This document shows positions 26,799 through 35,689 of a stretch of DNA of 64,000 nt, piece after piece. The notes under the pieces were generated by a model. The model did not search any database. It was not told where the DNA came from and saw only the letters and a program-made list of their open reading frames with translations. Where the stretch lies: assembly GCA_020832135.1 (NCBI GenBank), contig JAFIFG010000057.1, positions 30,146 to 94,145 of the forward strand, written 5' to 3'. The position numbers were made by a program, and so were the translations under genes. This DNA comes from Clostridiaceae bacterium (GTDB lineage: Bacteria; Bacillota; Clostridia; Peptostreptococcales; Natronincolaceae). The stretch's first letter is position 1; every line of letters begins with the position of its first letter.

Positions 26799-27731
26799 AT
26801 GAGAGAGAGAAGAGTAAAATCCCCAATAGTAAGTATCACACATAATCAAATTGAACAATTATCTATAATAGAAGCCATAAATTTATTGCCTCTAGATGAA
26901 ATAATAAAAGAAGGAGATACGGTAGTTATCACTCCCAATTGGGTAAAGGCCCAACCCCCTTATACAGCTACAGTTGTTGGACCTAGAACCTTAAGGACAC
27001 TAATTCAACATATTAAGAACAAATCTCCCGATAAAATTATTATTGCAACAGGATCAGGGGGAGATGATACAAAAAAAGTATTTGAAACTGTAGGATATAA
27101 TAAAATTATAGCAGAAGAAAAGATAGAATTTATAGATCTGAATTATGGACCCTACATTGATTTGGCATTAGGACATGATATCATTGAAACAACCAAGATA
27201 AACAAACTAATAGAGGAGACAGATGTGTTAATAAGCTTTACACAGTTAAAACAGCATGAAGAAGCTACAGTAAGTGCTGCTATTAAAAATATAGCTTTAG
27301 GTTGGCCTCCAGGGGAAATTCATGGGTTTCCTAAAAAAAGTTTAGGTATTCATGAAGACCTTCATGGATTTATAGTAGCCATGGCTAAAAAAATTCCTAT
27401 AGATTTATCTATAGTGAGTCTAGACAAAACTATGATTGGAACAGGGCCATCAGATGGGAAGGCAGTAAATACAGAGGGATTAATTATAGCATCTACTGAT
27501 CCTGTCGCAGCAGATGCTATCGCAGCTAGACTTTTAGGATTTTTACCTCAAGCAGTTCAATATCTATATAGACTTTACAAAGATGGTATAGGGGAAGCAG
27601 ACCCAAAAAATATGACCATAAGGGGTCTGACATTAGAAGAAGCGGAAAAGCTTTTTTCCATGGCAGCCTATGGTCAAGAAATTGTTTTGGATAAAAATAA
27701 TGTCATTAAGAATTTGCATGGAAGTCAATAG
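26799..27731 (+). CDS. DUF362 family protein
   Basis: A 310-residue DUF362 protein. Diagnostic blocks are IKEGDTVVITPNWVKA near the start, IIIATGSGGDDTKKVFE, the DVLISFTQLKQHEEATVSAAIKN segment and the C-terminal ASTDPVAADAIAARLLGF. No 4Fe-4S ferredoxin cluster (common in longer DUF362 proteins) is present. The function is not established. The ATG at 26799 has AGGAGG at 26786-26791; the ATG at 26778 overlaps this site. It stands between two secreted nucleotidase genes but is preceded by two hairpins, so it is probably its own unit. Confidence 0.85.
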   Translation: MRERRVKSPIVSITHNQIEQLSIIEAINLLPLDEIIKEGDTVVITPNWVKAQPPYTATVVGPRTLRTLIQHIKNKSPDKIIIATGSGGDDTKKVFETVGYNKIIAEEKIEFIDLNYGPYIDLALGHDIIETTKINKLIEETDVLISFTQLKQHEEATVSAAIKNIALGWPPGEIHGFPKKSLGIHEDLHGFIVAMAKKIPIDLSIVSLDKTMIGTGPSDGKAVNTEGLIIASTDPVAADAIAARLLGFLPQAVQYLYRLYKDGIGEADPKNMTIRGLTLEEAEKLFSMAAYGQEIVLDKNNVIKNLHGSQ

Positions 27732-28146
27732 ATGTAGATTTATTTTTAAGTGGTAAAGGTAATTTAAAGCGATATTATTCAAATATTTATAAAAATTTTA
27801 AAATATAGAGTAACTTCACAAAACTAGCCTAATTGAGACTTTATAATTTTGTATAAAATTAATAAAAATATCTATAAAAAAAGGGTTATGTAATGTTAAA
27901 TAGAATTAATATTTATAATATATACAAAATAATATAATTATTAAAATATTTTTGCATATACCAAAAGAAAGGAGGTAAAAGCAAAAAAAATAAGAAAGGG
28001 AGGGAGGCTTTTAAAATTTAGTTTATATGAGATTAGAAATGTATCAACTATGTACTAAAAAACTATGCATTATAAGTAATTAGTAGTATCATTTGAAGTT
28101 GTGTTTTTCGGCGATTGATAAATTTTTCAAAGGGGGAAATGTTTAC
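27732..28146 (+). other. 415-base AT-rich gap before the second nucleotidase gene
   Basis: No gene is visible. The stretch is very AT-rich and contains purine-rich segments (AAAGGAGGTAAAAGC near 27970 and GGGAGGGAGG near 28000) that look like ribosome sites but are followed at once by stop codons. I see no consensus promoter or stable hairpin; a long 5' leader is possible. Confidence 0.4.
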
Positions 28147-30369
28147 ATGATGAAGTACACTGGGAAAAAATTAAATAGCAAACTAATTAGTACCATACTT
28201 ACATTAGTATTGATACTAACATCATTTTCTTTTGTATTTGGGGGAGTAGAGTCAGAGACTGTTGTAGATTTTGATACAACCACGACTAATGAGACAGTTG
28301 CTTTAGATGAGAGAGCAGAAGGAACTCATGAACTTGTCATTATGGGAACAACAGATATTCATGTAAATATTATGCCATATAATTACATGAACGATAGAGT
28401 TGATGAAAGGTATGGAATATCTAAAGTGGCAACATTAGTTGACCAAATAAGAGCACAACATGCAAATACACTGTTACTTGATGCAGGAGATATGATTCAA
28501 GGAAGTTTACTAGGAAATATAGAAGCAGTGGTGGATCCACTTAAAGATGATGAAGTACATGTATCTATTGCTTCTATGAATATGATGGAGTATGATGCAG
28601 CAGTTTATGGAAACCATGAGTTTAATTTTGGTTTGGACTTCTTAGATCGTGCCTATAGAGACGCTAACTTCCCAGTATTAAATGCTAATGTTTACAAAGC
28701 TGGTACAGATGAAAACTACTTTACACCTTATGTGATTTTAGATCGTGAAATAGATGGTGAGGAAATAAAAGTAGGAATCATTGGTTTTACACCACCACAA
28801 ATTATGATATGGGACAAATTGCATTTAGATGGGAAAGTTGAAACAAAAGAAATTGTAGAAACAGCAGAAAGATTTGTACCAGAAATGAAAGAAGCTGGTG
28901 CAGACATTATCATAGCTGTAGCCCATACAGGAATTGATGCAAATGAAGGAGCCAGTGAAAATGCAGCATACTTCTTAAGTCAAGTAGAAGGCATTGATGC
29001 TATGGTACTAGGACATCAACATAGAAGATTCCCAAGTGAAGATTATAAAGATATACCAGGAGTAGATATTAACAAAGGAACAATTCATGGAGTACCTACA
29101 ATTATGGCAGGGTCTTGGGGAAATAACTTAGGAACAATCGCTTTAGAGCTTACCTATGAAGATGGAGTATGGTTAATCGTAGATAGCCAATCTGAATTAA
29201 CAGTAACAGAAGAAGTATCACCAAGACAAGATATAGTTGACTTCGCAAAAGAAAAACATGAGCAAACAATTACATATGTAAACACACCAGTTGGAGAAAC
29301 ATTTACACACTTAAATACATTCTTCTCCAGAGTAATGGATAACAAGGCAGTACAATTGGTAAATGATGCACAATTATGGTTTGCAGATGGATTTTTTGCA
29401 GGAACAGAATATGAGGATCTTCCAGTACTTTCAGCAGCAGCACCATTTAAAGCAGGACGTCATGGAGCAGACTATTATACAAACGTAGAAGTTGGTGGTA
29501 TAGCAGTTAAGGATGTTGCGGAGCTTTATATTTATGACAATACATTGCAAATTGTTAAGGTAAATACAGCTGAATTAATGGGATGGTTGGAGAAATCAGC
29601 AGAAAACTTTAACCAAATAGACCCAGCTAAGACAGAAGATCAAGTATTGTTAGATTATAATTTCAGAGGTTTCAATTTTGACCACATAGCAGGAATTGAG
29701 TATCAAATTGACGTAACAAAACCAGCAGGTGAGAGAATCGTAAATGCTACCTATAATGGAGAACCATTAACAAAAGATATGGAATTTGTAGTAGTAACAA
29801 ATAACTACCGTGCCTCAGGTGGAGGAGATCATTTAGCAAATGCAGAAGTTATTTACTCGGGCACAGAAGTAAATCGTGAAGTACTCATTGATTATATTAC
29901 AGAAATGGGTGCAGCAGATCCACAAGTAACAAATTATTGGTCAATTCTACCTGTAGAAATAGCAGGAAGAGTAGTCTTTAGAGGATCACCATTAGGTGAA
30001 GAGTATATGGATGATTTTGAGGCAGATAAGGTGAGCTACATAGGTGAAGAAGAAGACTGGGGTCTTTATGCTTATAACTTAACTTCAGCAGTTGAAGAGG
30101 TAGCTCCGGTTGTTGAGGAACCTAGTCCAGTTATTGAAGAGCCTACTCCAATAATTGAAGAACCAGCACCAATTATTGAGGAACCTACTTCCGTCAGTGA
30201 AGAAACTGTAACTATTCATATAGTAGTAAAAGGCGATAACCTTTGGAATATCGCTAGAAAATACTATGGAAGTGGAGTAGAATTTGGCAGAATATTTGAA
30301 GTAAATAAGACACAACTTACAAGACAAAATTTAATTTATCCGGGTATGGAATTGATTATTCCACAATAA
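28147..30369 (+). CDS. Secreted 2',3'-cyclic-nucleotide phosphodiesterase/nucleotidase with C-terminal LysM
   Basis: A 740-residue secreted phosphoesterase of the CpdB/YfkN type. It has a signal peptide (about 1-37), a metallophosphoesterase domain with TTDIHVNIMPYNYMND, LLDAGDMIQGS, YGNHEFNFG and LGHQHRRFP, then a 5'-nucleotidase C-terminal domain with NYRASGGGDH, the substrate motif of cyclic-nucleotide 2'-phosphodiesterase/3'-nucleotidases. A linker of repeated EEP-x-P-V/I-I units leads to a LysM domain (IHIVVKGDNLWNIARKYYG to LIIPQ). It differs from the 590-residue enzyme upstream in its substrate motif and length. The ATG at 28147 is preceded by AGGGGGAAA; a TTG at 28093 is unlikely. Confidence 0.92.
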   Translation: MMKYTGKKLNSKLISTILTLVLILTSFSFVFGGVESETVVDFDTTTTNETVALDERAEGTHELVIMGTTDIHVNIMPYNYMNDRVDERYGISKVATLVDQIRAQHANTLLLDAGDMIQGSLLGNIEAVVDPLKDDEVHVSIASMNMMEYDAAVYGNHEFNFGLDFLDRAYRDANFPVLNANVYKAGTDENYFTPYVILDREIDGEEIKVGIIGFTPPQIMIWDKLHLDGKVETKEIVETAERFVPEMKEAGADIIIAVAHTGIDANEGASENAAYFLSQVEGIDAMVLGHQHRRFPSEDYKDIPGVDINKGTIHGVPTIMAGSWGNNLGTIALELTYEDGVWLIVDSQSELTVTEEVSPRQDIVDFAKEKHEQTITYVNTPVGETFTHLNTFFSRVMDNKAVQLVNDAQLWFADGFFAGTEYEDLPVLSAAAPFKAGRHGADYYTNVEVGGIAVKDVAELYIYDNTLQIVKVNTAELMGWLEKSAENFNQIDPAKTEDQVLLDYNFRGFNFDHIAGIEYQIDVTKPAGERIVNATYNGEPLTKDMEFVVVTNNYRASGGGDHLANAEVIYSGTEVNREVLIDYITEMGAADPQVTNYWSILPVEIAGRVVFRGSPLGEEYMDDFEADKVSYIGEEEDWGLYAYNLTSAVEEVAPVVEEPSPVIEEPTPIIEEPAPIIEEPTSVSEETVTIHIVVKGDNLWNIARKYYGSGVEFGRIFEVNKTQLTRQNLIYPGMELIIPQ

Positions 30370-30378
30370 AACAAGGAT

Positions 30379-30420
30379 AAAAAATGATAAAAACAGTAGA
30401 AACTGTTTTTATCATTTTTT
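30379..30420. terminator. Bidirectional terminator between nucleotidase and degV
   Basis: An 18-bp perfect stem (30380-30397 with 30402-30419) rich in A on the left and T on the right, suited to ending transcription from both sides. Confidence 0.85.
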
Positions 30421-30443
30421 ATAATAATGCTATAAAATATTAA

Positions 30444-31292
30444 TTATTTTGTTAAACACATAATTCCAACGGTCTTAGGACCACAATGACTGGAAATTAC
30501 ACATCCAGCTTTTAAAAAAATGATTTCTTTAACATCAAGAGTTTCCTGAAGCTCTTTTTTTAAATATTCCCCATCTTCATATGCTAAGGAATGAATTACT
30601 ACCATTCTATTCAAATCTAAATCTTTTTTCTCTATGAAAATATCTTTCAATAAAACATTTAACATTTTTTCGCGTTTTCCTCTTGTTTTTTTATGAAGGA
30701 GAATTTTTCCATCTGTAACCTTTAAGATAGGGCGTATTTTCAGCATATTGCTTAAAAAACTTTGTACGGAGGAACATCTACCACCCTTATGCAAATATTC
30801 TAATGTATCAATAGCAAAGTAAGTTCTGGATTTTGGTATCTGCTCCCTTAGTCTACAGGCAATTTCCTTAACGTCTAACCCTTCTTTCGCTAAGTCTACA
30901 GCTTTTAAAGCAAGAAGAGCTATACCGGCTGATAGATTAAAGGAATCCACAATTTGTATTTTTCCTTCTGGGAACTCTGAAGCAGCAATTTTAGCATTTT
31001 GAAGAGTTGTTGATAGTTGAGAAGATAAACCAATGTATATAATACTTTTGTCTGCATTTATATGATTTTCAAAGACTTTTTGGAAATCATTAGGAGTAGG
31101 GGCGGAAGTTTTAGGCAATTCACCAAATTCCTCTACTTTTTTATATAAATCTTCTGTCGTTAATTCCTGCCCATCTTTATATGTATCCTCACCAAATATA
31201 ACATAGAGGGGAATAACTTCAATATTATACTTTTTAATAAGTTCTTCAGATAGATCACTTGTACTATCAGTAATGACTTGTACATTTTTCAC
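30444..31292 (-). CDS. DegV family fatty-acid-binding protein
   Basis: A 282-residue DegV protein. It begins with VQVITDSTSDLSEELIKKY, and TSAPTPNDF, IIYIGLSSQLSTTLQNA and LEYLHKGGRCSS are the conserved lipid-pocket segments. Family members bind a fatty acid; FakB proteins present it to the FakA kinase, but no fakA is nearby. The start is probably the GTG at 31292, which has AGGGAGG upstream at normal spacing; the ATG at 31313 would place that ribosome site inside the gene. A related degV gene lies at 38044. Confidence 0.9.
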   Translation of the reverse strand: MKNVQVITDSTSDLSEELIKKYNIEVIPLYVIFGEDTYKDGQELTTEDLYKKVEEFGELPKTSAPTPNDFQKVFENHINADKSIIYIGLSSQLSTTLQNAKIAASEFPEGKIQIVDSFNLSAGIALLALKAVDLAKEGLDVKEIACRLREQIPKSRTYFAIDTLEYLHKGGRCSSVQSFLSNMLKIRPILKVTDGKILLHKKTRGKREKMLNVLLKDIFIEKKDLDLNRMVVIHSLAYEDGEYLKKELQETLDVKEIIFLKAGCVISSHCGPKTVGIMCLTK

Positions 31293-31323
31293 ACAAAATA
31301 CCTCCCTAAACAAAATAGTCTAT

Positions 31324-31351
31324 ATTCTATTATTAGAGCAATTATATTCAA
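31324..31351 (-). promoter_or_regulatory. Sigma-A promoter of the first degV gene
   Basis: On the minus strand: -35 TTGAAT (31351-31346), a 16-base spacer and -10 TAGAAT (31329-31324). Confidence 0.5.
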
Positions 31352-31585
31352 AAATATGATAACTTTTTAATAAAAAATAATGCACTATTGAAATTATAGC
31401 ATAGTATTAACTAGATTTAAATTCCTATTAAATAGTATAGGGTTATTATAGCATAAATTAAAAAATATATTTAGGTATTTGGTGCCTTTGTTATCTAAAT
31501 AAAATAAAAATAGTAGTAATTGAATACTAATGCTTTCTCTGAAAATATATTTATATTTATAAATAGCATGATAAGGAGGAGTAGA

Positions 31586-32299
31586 ATGGGTGATATTGTA
31601 CCAAAAATAAAGGTTGATTATATTCCTGAGGGTAATCAAAATCGACCCGGAACAAAAGGAGATATGCAATGGATTACTATCCATAATACAGCTAATCCCA
31701 ATAGTACTGCACAAAACGAACGAGATTATGTAGCAAGAAGGGAGGATAATGTTGGTTTTCATTATGCAGTAGATGATCAGGAGGCGATAGCTATAATACC
31801 TGAAGATGAAGTGGCATGGCATACGGGCACAAGAGAGGGAAATAGAACTAGTATAGGTATTGAAATATGTGAATCAGGAGATCAAAAAAAAACATGGCAA
31901 AATGCAGTTGGTCTTACGGCGAAGATATTGAAGGAGAGGGGTTGGAAAACTGACAGAATAAGAACTCATAAAAGCTGGAGTGGTAAAAATTGTCCTAGGA
32001 AATTACTAGATCAGTGGGATGAATTTACAGATGATATAGAAAATGCATTGGAAATTTTGAAAAATGAGGATAAAAAAGGAGGAGATATAATGGAAAAACC
32101 AGAAGAAAATACATTAGCACCTGAATGGAAGCTAAAAGGAATCCAATATCTTCAGGAAAAAGGATTGCTTTATGATATAGAAGGGTGGACAGAGAAGGTA
32201 GATGAACCTATGCCTGTATGGGCAGTAACCTTATTATTAAAGAGGATACATGAAGATCTAGCATCTAAAGATGATAAAAAGACCAGTAGCGGAGAATAA
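31586..32299 (+). CDS. N-acetylmuramoyl-L-alanine amidase (amidase_2/PGRP type)
   Basis: A 237-residue zinc amidase that cuts the bond between muramic acid and the stem peptide. Metal and active-site residues appear in WITIHNTANPN, HYAVDDQEAIAIIPEDEVAWHTG and RTHKSWSGKNCPRKLL (His and Cys ligands). The C-terminal ~70 residues (after about 165) form a separate segment, APEWKLKGIQYLQEKGLLYDIEGW, resembling a small helical domain seen in clostridial phage-like amidases. No signal peptide is present, so release may be through lysis or another route. The ATG at 31586 follows AAGGAGGAG; the longer upstream frame is rejected. No phage genes are nearby. Confidence 0.9.
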   Translation: MGDIVPKIKVDYIPEGNQNRPGTKGDMQWITIHNTANPNSTAQNERDYVARREDNVGFHYAVDDQEAIAIIPEDEVAWHTGTREGNRTSIGIEICESGDQKKTWQNAVGLTAKILKERGWKTDRIRTHKSWSGKNCPRKLLDQWDEFTDDIENALEILKNEDKKGGDIMEKPEENTLAPEWKLKGIQYLQEKGLLYDIEGWTEKVDEPMPVWAVTLLLKRIHEDLASKDDKKTSSGE

Positions 32300-32313
32300 A
32301 CATTCTCCGTTTT
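32290..32313 (+). terminator. Terminator overlapping the amidase stop codon
   Basis: A perfect 8-bp stem CGGAGAAT / ATTCTCCG (32290-32297 with 32302-32309) followed by TTTT. The stop codon begins inside the 5' arm. Confidence 0.7.
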
Positions 32314-32534
32314 ACACGTTGTAGTAATCTTAGATGAGGAAATGTGAAGTTATCCTTAAAGTTAATATATGTGACTGAATTGAAGAAAATAGAAAAAGTA
32401 ATTGTAAAAATAATAGATTATACCAATAATATAGTGGAATATAGATTAGGTTATAGTTACGAACAGAAGATTTTTATTAAGTAAAATGTATGTTATAATC
32501 TAGGAAAGATGATGCTCAAGGGAGTGAAACCAGT

Positions 32535-32954
32535 ATGGAATATAAAAAGTTTGATAATAAATATATTATAAGAATGGATAAAGGAGAAGAAATTGTAGAA
32601 ACACTAAAAAACTTTTGTCGAGAAGAGAAGATTAAATTAGGCTGGGTAAAGGGAATTGGAGCTGTAGATCAAGTAACTATGGGTCTATTTGAAACCAGTA
32701 TAAAGAAATATCATGCTACAGAACTAACTGGAGATTTCGAAATTACAAGTCTTTTAGGTAATATCTCTACTATGAAGGGAGAAACATACCTACATGTACA
32801 TATTAATATATCAGATGCTCAATACAAGACCTATGGTGGACATTTAAATGCTGCTGTAATCAGTGCCACAGGTGAGTTTTTGATAGAGGCTATCGATGGA
32901 GAAATAGACCGTAGCTTTAGTGAAGAAATTGGGCTAAATTTATATAAACTTTAA
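32535..32954 (+). CDS. PPC/DUF296 domain protein
   Basis: A 139-residue single-domain PPC (DUF296) protein. The conserved features are IRMDKGEEIVETLKNFC, GWVKGIGAVDQVTMGLFE and the metal-binding-like HVHINISDAQYKTYGGHL. The same domain occurs in plant AT-hook proteins; in bacteria it occurs alone, trimerises and has no settled role (it is often called a DNA-binding protein by transfer). AAGGGAGTGA precedes the ATG. An extended -10 (ATGTTATAAT) lies about 40 bases upstream. Confidence 0.87.
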   Translation: MEYKKFDNKYIIRMDKGEEIVETLKNFCREEKIKLGWVKGIGAVDQVTMGLFETSIKKYHATELTGDFEITSLLGNISTMKGETYLHVHINISDAQYKTYGGHLNAAVISATGEFLIEAIDGEIDRSFSEEIGLNLYKL

Positions 32955-32996
32955 TAAAAGTGATGAGTACTTATGAACTTACTGAAAAAAGCAAAT

Positions 32997-33039
32997 AAAA
33001 AAGGCATTCTTTAATTTAAATTGAAGAATGCCTTTTTGT
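32997..33039 (+). terminator. Terminator after the PPC-domain gene
   Basis: AAAAAGGCATTCTT pairs with AAGAATGCCTTTTT (about 13 bp with minor interruption) and ends in a T run. Confidence 0.8.
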
Positions 33040-33076
33040 TGCATAAGGGAAATTTTAAAGGTTTTCCATAATTTTA

Positions 33077-33105
33077 TTGACAATGATTTGTAAATAAGAT
33101 ATCAT
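33077..33105 (+). promoter_or_regulatory. Sigma-A promoter of the ssu-cysK operon
   Basis: -35 TTGACA (33077-33082), a 17-base spacer and -10 TATCAT (33100-33105). Downstream at 33127-33143 lies the inverted repeat CATAC-CGGAATA-GTATG, a candidate operator. Confidence 0.75.
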
Positions 33106-33165
33106 AGCCCTATAAACACGGTAAAACATACCGGAATAGTATGAATTAAAAAAGAGGTGCTGATT

Positions 33166-33990
33166 ATGATTGAAATAAAAAATCTTAATAAGGCTTATGG
33201 TAATCTTGAAGTATTTAAAGCAATTGACCTATCTATTAAAGAGGGAGAATTTGTGTCAATTATAGGACCCTCAGGATGTGGGAAGTCAACTTTAATAAAT
33301 ATTGTAGCAGGTCTAGATAGTTCCACTGGTGGTAAAGTGATGATAGAAGAAAATGAAGTCAAAGGCACTAATACTGATCGAGTAATGGTATTTCAAAGTG
33401 CTGCATTATTTCCTTGGTTAAATGTACAGGATAACGTTGCTTTTGGCCTTAAAAATATTTGTAAATCTCCACAGGAGATTAAAGAAAAAGTAAATGATAT
33501 ATTGAAAAAAGTACATTTATATAAATTTAAAGATAAGTATCCTCATCAGCTTTCAGGAGGAATGAAGCAAAGAGTTTCCATTGCTAGGAGCATTGTAATG
33601 GATCCTAAAATTTTATTGATGGATGAACCCTTTTCTGCTCTTGATGAACAAACAAGAATGCTATTGCATAATGAACTGCAGGAGATATGGATGGAGACCA
33701 AAAAAACAATTTTATTTGTAACTCATAACATAAGAGAAGCTGTTAAATTATCTGATAGAGTAATTATTATGGGAGCAAGACCGGGAGGTATTATTGACGA
33801 CGTGAAAATACAAGTCAGTCATCCGAGGAAGTCTACTGATTCAAATCTCTTTTATAAAGAGGAAATGGTATTTAAAAAGCTTAAAGGAGAGATTGAGAAA
33901 ATAGCAAGAGAGGAGCTAGGAGATGCATACAACTTTGAAGAGAATACTGTTTCTGATAGGATTGGTAACACTATGGGAGATGGTATATAG
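33166..33990 (+). CDS. ssuB: Sulfonate/nitrate/taurine-type ABC transporter ATPase
   Basis: A 274-residue ABC ATPase. Walker A GPSGCGKST, Q-loop region RVMVFQSAALFPWL, signature LSGGMKQR, Walker B ILLMDEPFSALDE and switch His FVTHNIREAV are all intact and closest to the SsuB/TauB/NrtD group. The ATG at 33166 follows AGAGGTG; a GTG at 33157 overlaps that site. The 3' end overlaps the permease gene by 68 bases. With the binding protein and cysK downstream, a sulfur-containing substrate is likely, but nitrate or thiamine-precursor transporters look similar. Confidence 0.88.
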   Translation: MIEIKNLNKAYGNLEVFKAIDLSIKEGEFVSIIGPSGCGKSTLINIVAGLDSSTGGKVMIEENEVKGTNTDRVMVFQSAALFPWLNVQDNVAFGLKNICKSPQEIKEKVNDILKKVHLYKFKDKYPHQLSGGMKQRVSIARSIVMDPKILLMDEPFSALDEQTRMLLHNELQEIWMETKKTILFVTHNIREAVKLSDRVIIMGARPGGIIDDVKIQVSHPRKSTDSNLFYKEEMVFKKLKGEIEKIAREELGDAYNFEENTVSDRIGNTMGDGI

Positions 33991-34681
33991 ATTAGGTATA
34001 TGGCCGCCTTTCATGTTTCCATCACCCCTTGATGTAGTAGATACTTTAATAAGGGGCTTCACCACTGGAAACTATACAATCGCCTTATTATATAGCTTTA
34101 GAAGATTGATCATAGGCTATGTTATTGCTGTTGTATTAGGAACAGTTTTAGGTATTATTATCGTTAGCAGCAAGACCGTTGATGAAACCTTTGGAACATT
34201 AATTCTATCCCTACAGTCAGTTCCAAGTGTGGTATGGCTTCCATTAGCTCTTTTATGGTTTAGGATGGGGGAGACCTCTATTATATTTGTAGTAGTTATA
34301 GGTGGTTTATGGAACATGATTATGAGTACCGCCACTGGAATACGAAATGTAGATCCATTACTTATAAGATGTGGTAAAAATTTAGGATATAAGGGTTATA
34401 AAATGTTTACAAAGATTACTTTACCGGCTTCTATTCCACATATTATTACTGGTATGAGAATGGCATGGGCCTTTTGTTGGAGGGCTTTGATGGCGGCAGA
34501 AATTATAGGGACTGGTCATGGTTTAGGCCAAATTCTCATGTGGGGTAGAGACATGGGGAATATGGCTACAGTTTTAGCTATCATGTTTATTATTGCTATT
34601 ACTGGCTTTATTACAGATAATTTAGTTTTTAAGAAAATAGAAAATAAAGTTTTTGAAAGATGGGGTCTAAGTCCATCATAA
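33923..34681 (+). CDS. ssuC: Sulfonate-type ABC transporter permease
   Basis: A 252-residue permease with about six membrane helices. The family motif is seen in SLQSVPSVVWLPLALLWF and the cytoplasmic EAA-type loop in GKNLGYKGYKMFTKITLPASIPHIITGMRMAW. The ATG lies 68 bases inside the upstream ATPase gene in another frame, with GAGGAG just before it; the full N-terminal helix (RILFLIGLVTLWEMVYRLGI) supports this start. It pairs with the ATPase and lipoprotein of the same operon. Confidence 0.88.
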   Translation: MHTTLKRILFLIGLVTLWEMVYRLGIWPPFMFPSPLDVVDTLIRGFTTGNYTIALLYSFRRLIIGYVIAVVLGTVLGIIIVSSKTVDETFGTLILSLQSVPSVVWLPLALLWFRMGETSIIFVVVIGGLWNMIMSTATGIRNVDPLLIRCGKNLGYKGYKMFTKITLPASIPHIITGMRMAWAFCWRALMAAEIIGTGHGLGQILMWGRDMGNMATVLAIMFIIAITGFITDNLVFKKIENKVFERWGLSPS

Positions 34682-34703
34682 AAAGAAGAGGAGGAAAATT
34701 GAC

Positions 34704-35678
34704 ATGAAAAGAATTGCATTATTACTTACGGTTTTAGCTTTATCTATGGTGATGGTGGCATGCAGTCAAGCCAGTGGAAATAAGGATGTTGAAGAAATTA
34801 GCATAGGATATTTTCCTAATTTATCCCATGCACCTGCCATGGTAGGAATAGAGGAAGGTTTTTTTACTGAAGAGTTAGAAGGATTAAATCTACAAACCAT
34901 GAACTTTCCTAATGGATCATTGTTTATGGATGCTCTTTCTACAGGACAAATTGATATCGGGTATGTAGGTCCTGGACCGATGATTAACCGCTATCTTCAA
35001 GGTGGAGATGTTGTACTGCTTTCTAATGCCAGTGTAGGTGAAAATGTATTGGTGGTAAGAAATGATATTGAGTACAACGGTGTAGAGGATTTAGATGGAA
35101 GAATTATAGCTACTGCATCAACAGGATGCACACATGATTTATTACTAAGAAAAATGTTGCAGGAAAAAGGAATGGCGGTAGAAGAAAATGGAGGAACTGT
35201 ACAAAGAGTGGCTCAAAGGCCAGCAACAAATGTAGGTATGCTACAACAGAAACAACTGGATGGTGCATTAGTATCAGAACCTTGGGCCTCTATCATGGAG
35301 TCTGAAGGTGTAGGTAGAGTTGTAGTGGATGTCACAGAGGTTCCTTGGGATGGAGACGTTCCAGCTACTGTTCTTGTAGCTAGAAAAAGCTTTGTAGAGG
35401 AAAATCCTGAGTTAGTAGCACAATTTTTAAAGGGACATGAAAAAGCAATAGATTTCCTAAATAACGACAGGGAAGCATCTATGGAAATTATTATAAAGCA
35501 AATTAAAGAAATAACAGATCAAGAAATAGCAAAAGATATTATAGATAATTCTTTGCACAGAGTATTCTTTAGATCTGAAATAGATAGAGAAGTTCTTCAA
35601 GAATTTGCTGATTTATCTAAAGATCTAGGGTTTATCAATGGAGATTCTAGCTTAGAGGATTTATTCTGGAAAAAATAG
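34704..35678 (+). CDS. ssuA: Sulfonate-type ABC transporter substrate-binding lipoprotein
   Basis: A 324-residue binding protein. The signal peptide ends in a lipobox MVMVAC (Cys about 20). The NMT1/SsuA-like fold shows in ISIGYFPNLSHAPAMVGIEEGFF, IDIGYVGPGPMINRY, ATASTGCTHDLLLRK and DGALVSEPWAS. The region after the first domain is typical of alkanesulfonate/taurine binders, but the ligand is not fixed by sequence. GAGGAGG precedes the ATG and cysK follows after 11 bases, which supports a role in sulfur supply. Confidence 0.88.
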   Translation: MKRIALLLTVLALSMVMVACSQASGNKDVEEISIGYFPNLSHAPAMVGIEEGFFTEELEGLNLQTMNFPNGSLFMDALSTGQIDIGYVGPGPMINRYLQGGDVVLLSNASVGENVLVVRNDIEYNGVEDLDGRIIATASTGCTHDLLLRKMLQEKGMAVEENGGTVQRVAQRPATNVGMLQQKQLDGALVSEPWASIMESEGVGRVVVDVTEVPWDGDVPATVLVARKSFVEENPELVAQFLKGHEKAIDFLNNDREASMEIIIKQIKEITDQEIAKDIIDNSLHRVFFRSEIDREVLQEFADLSKDLGFINGDSSLEDLFWKK

Positions 35679-35689
35679 GAGGTATCAAA

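Noticed and set aside
31394..31822. 142-residue minus-strand frame overlapping the amidase start and its upstream gap
   Set aside because: The composition is typical of translated AT-rich noncoding sequence; the amidase on the plus strand has a perfect ribosome site and catalytic motifs.
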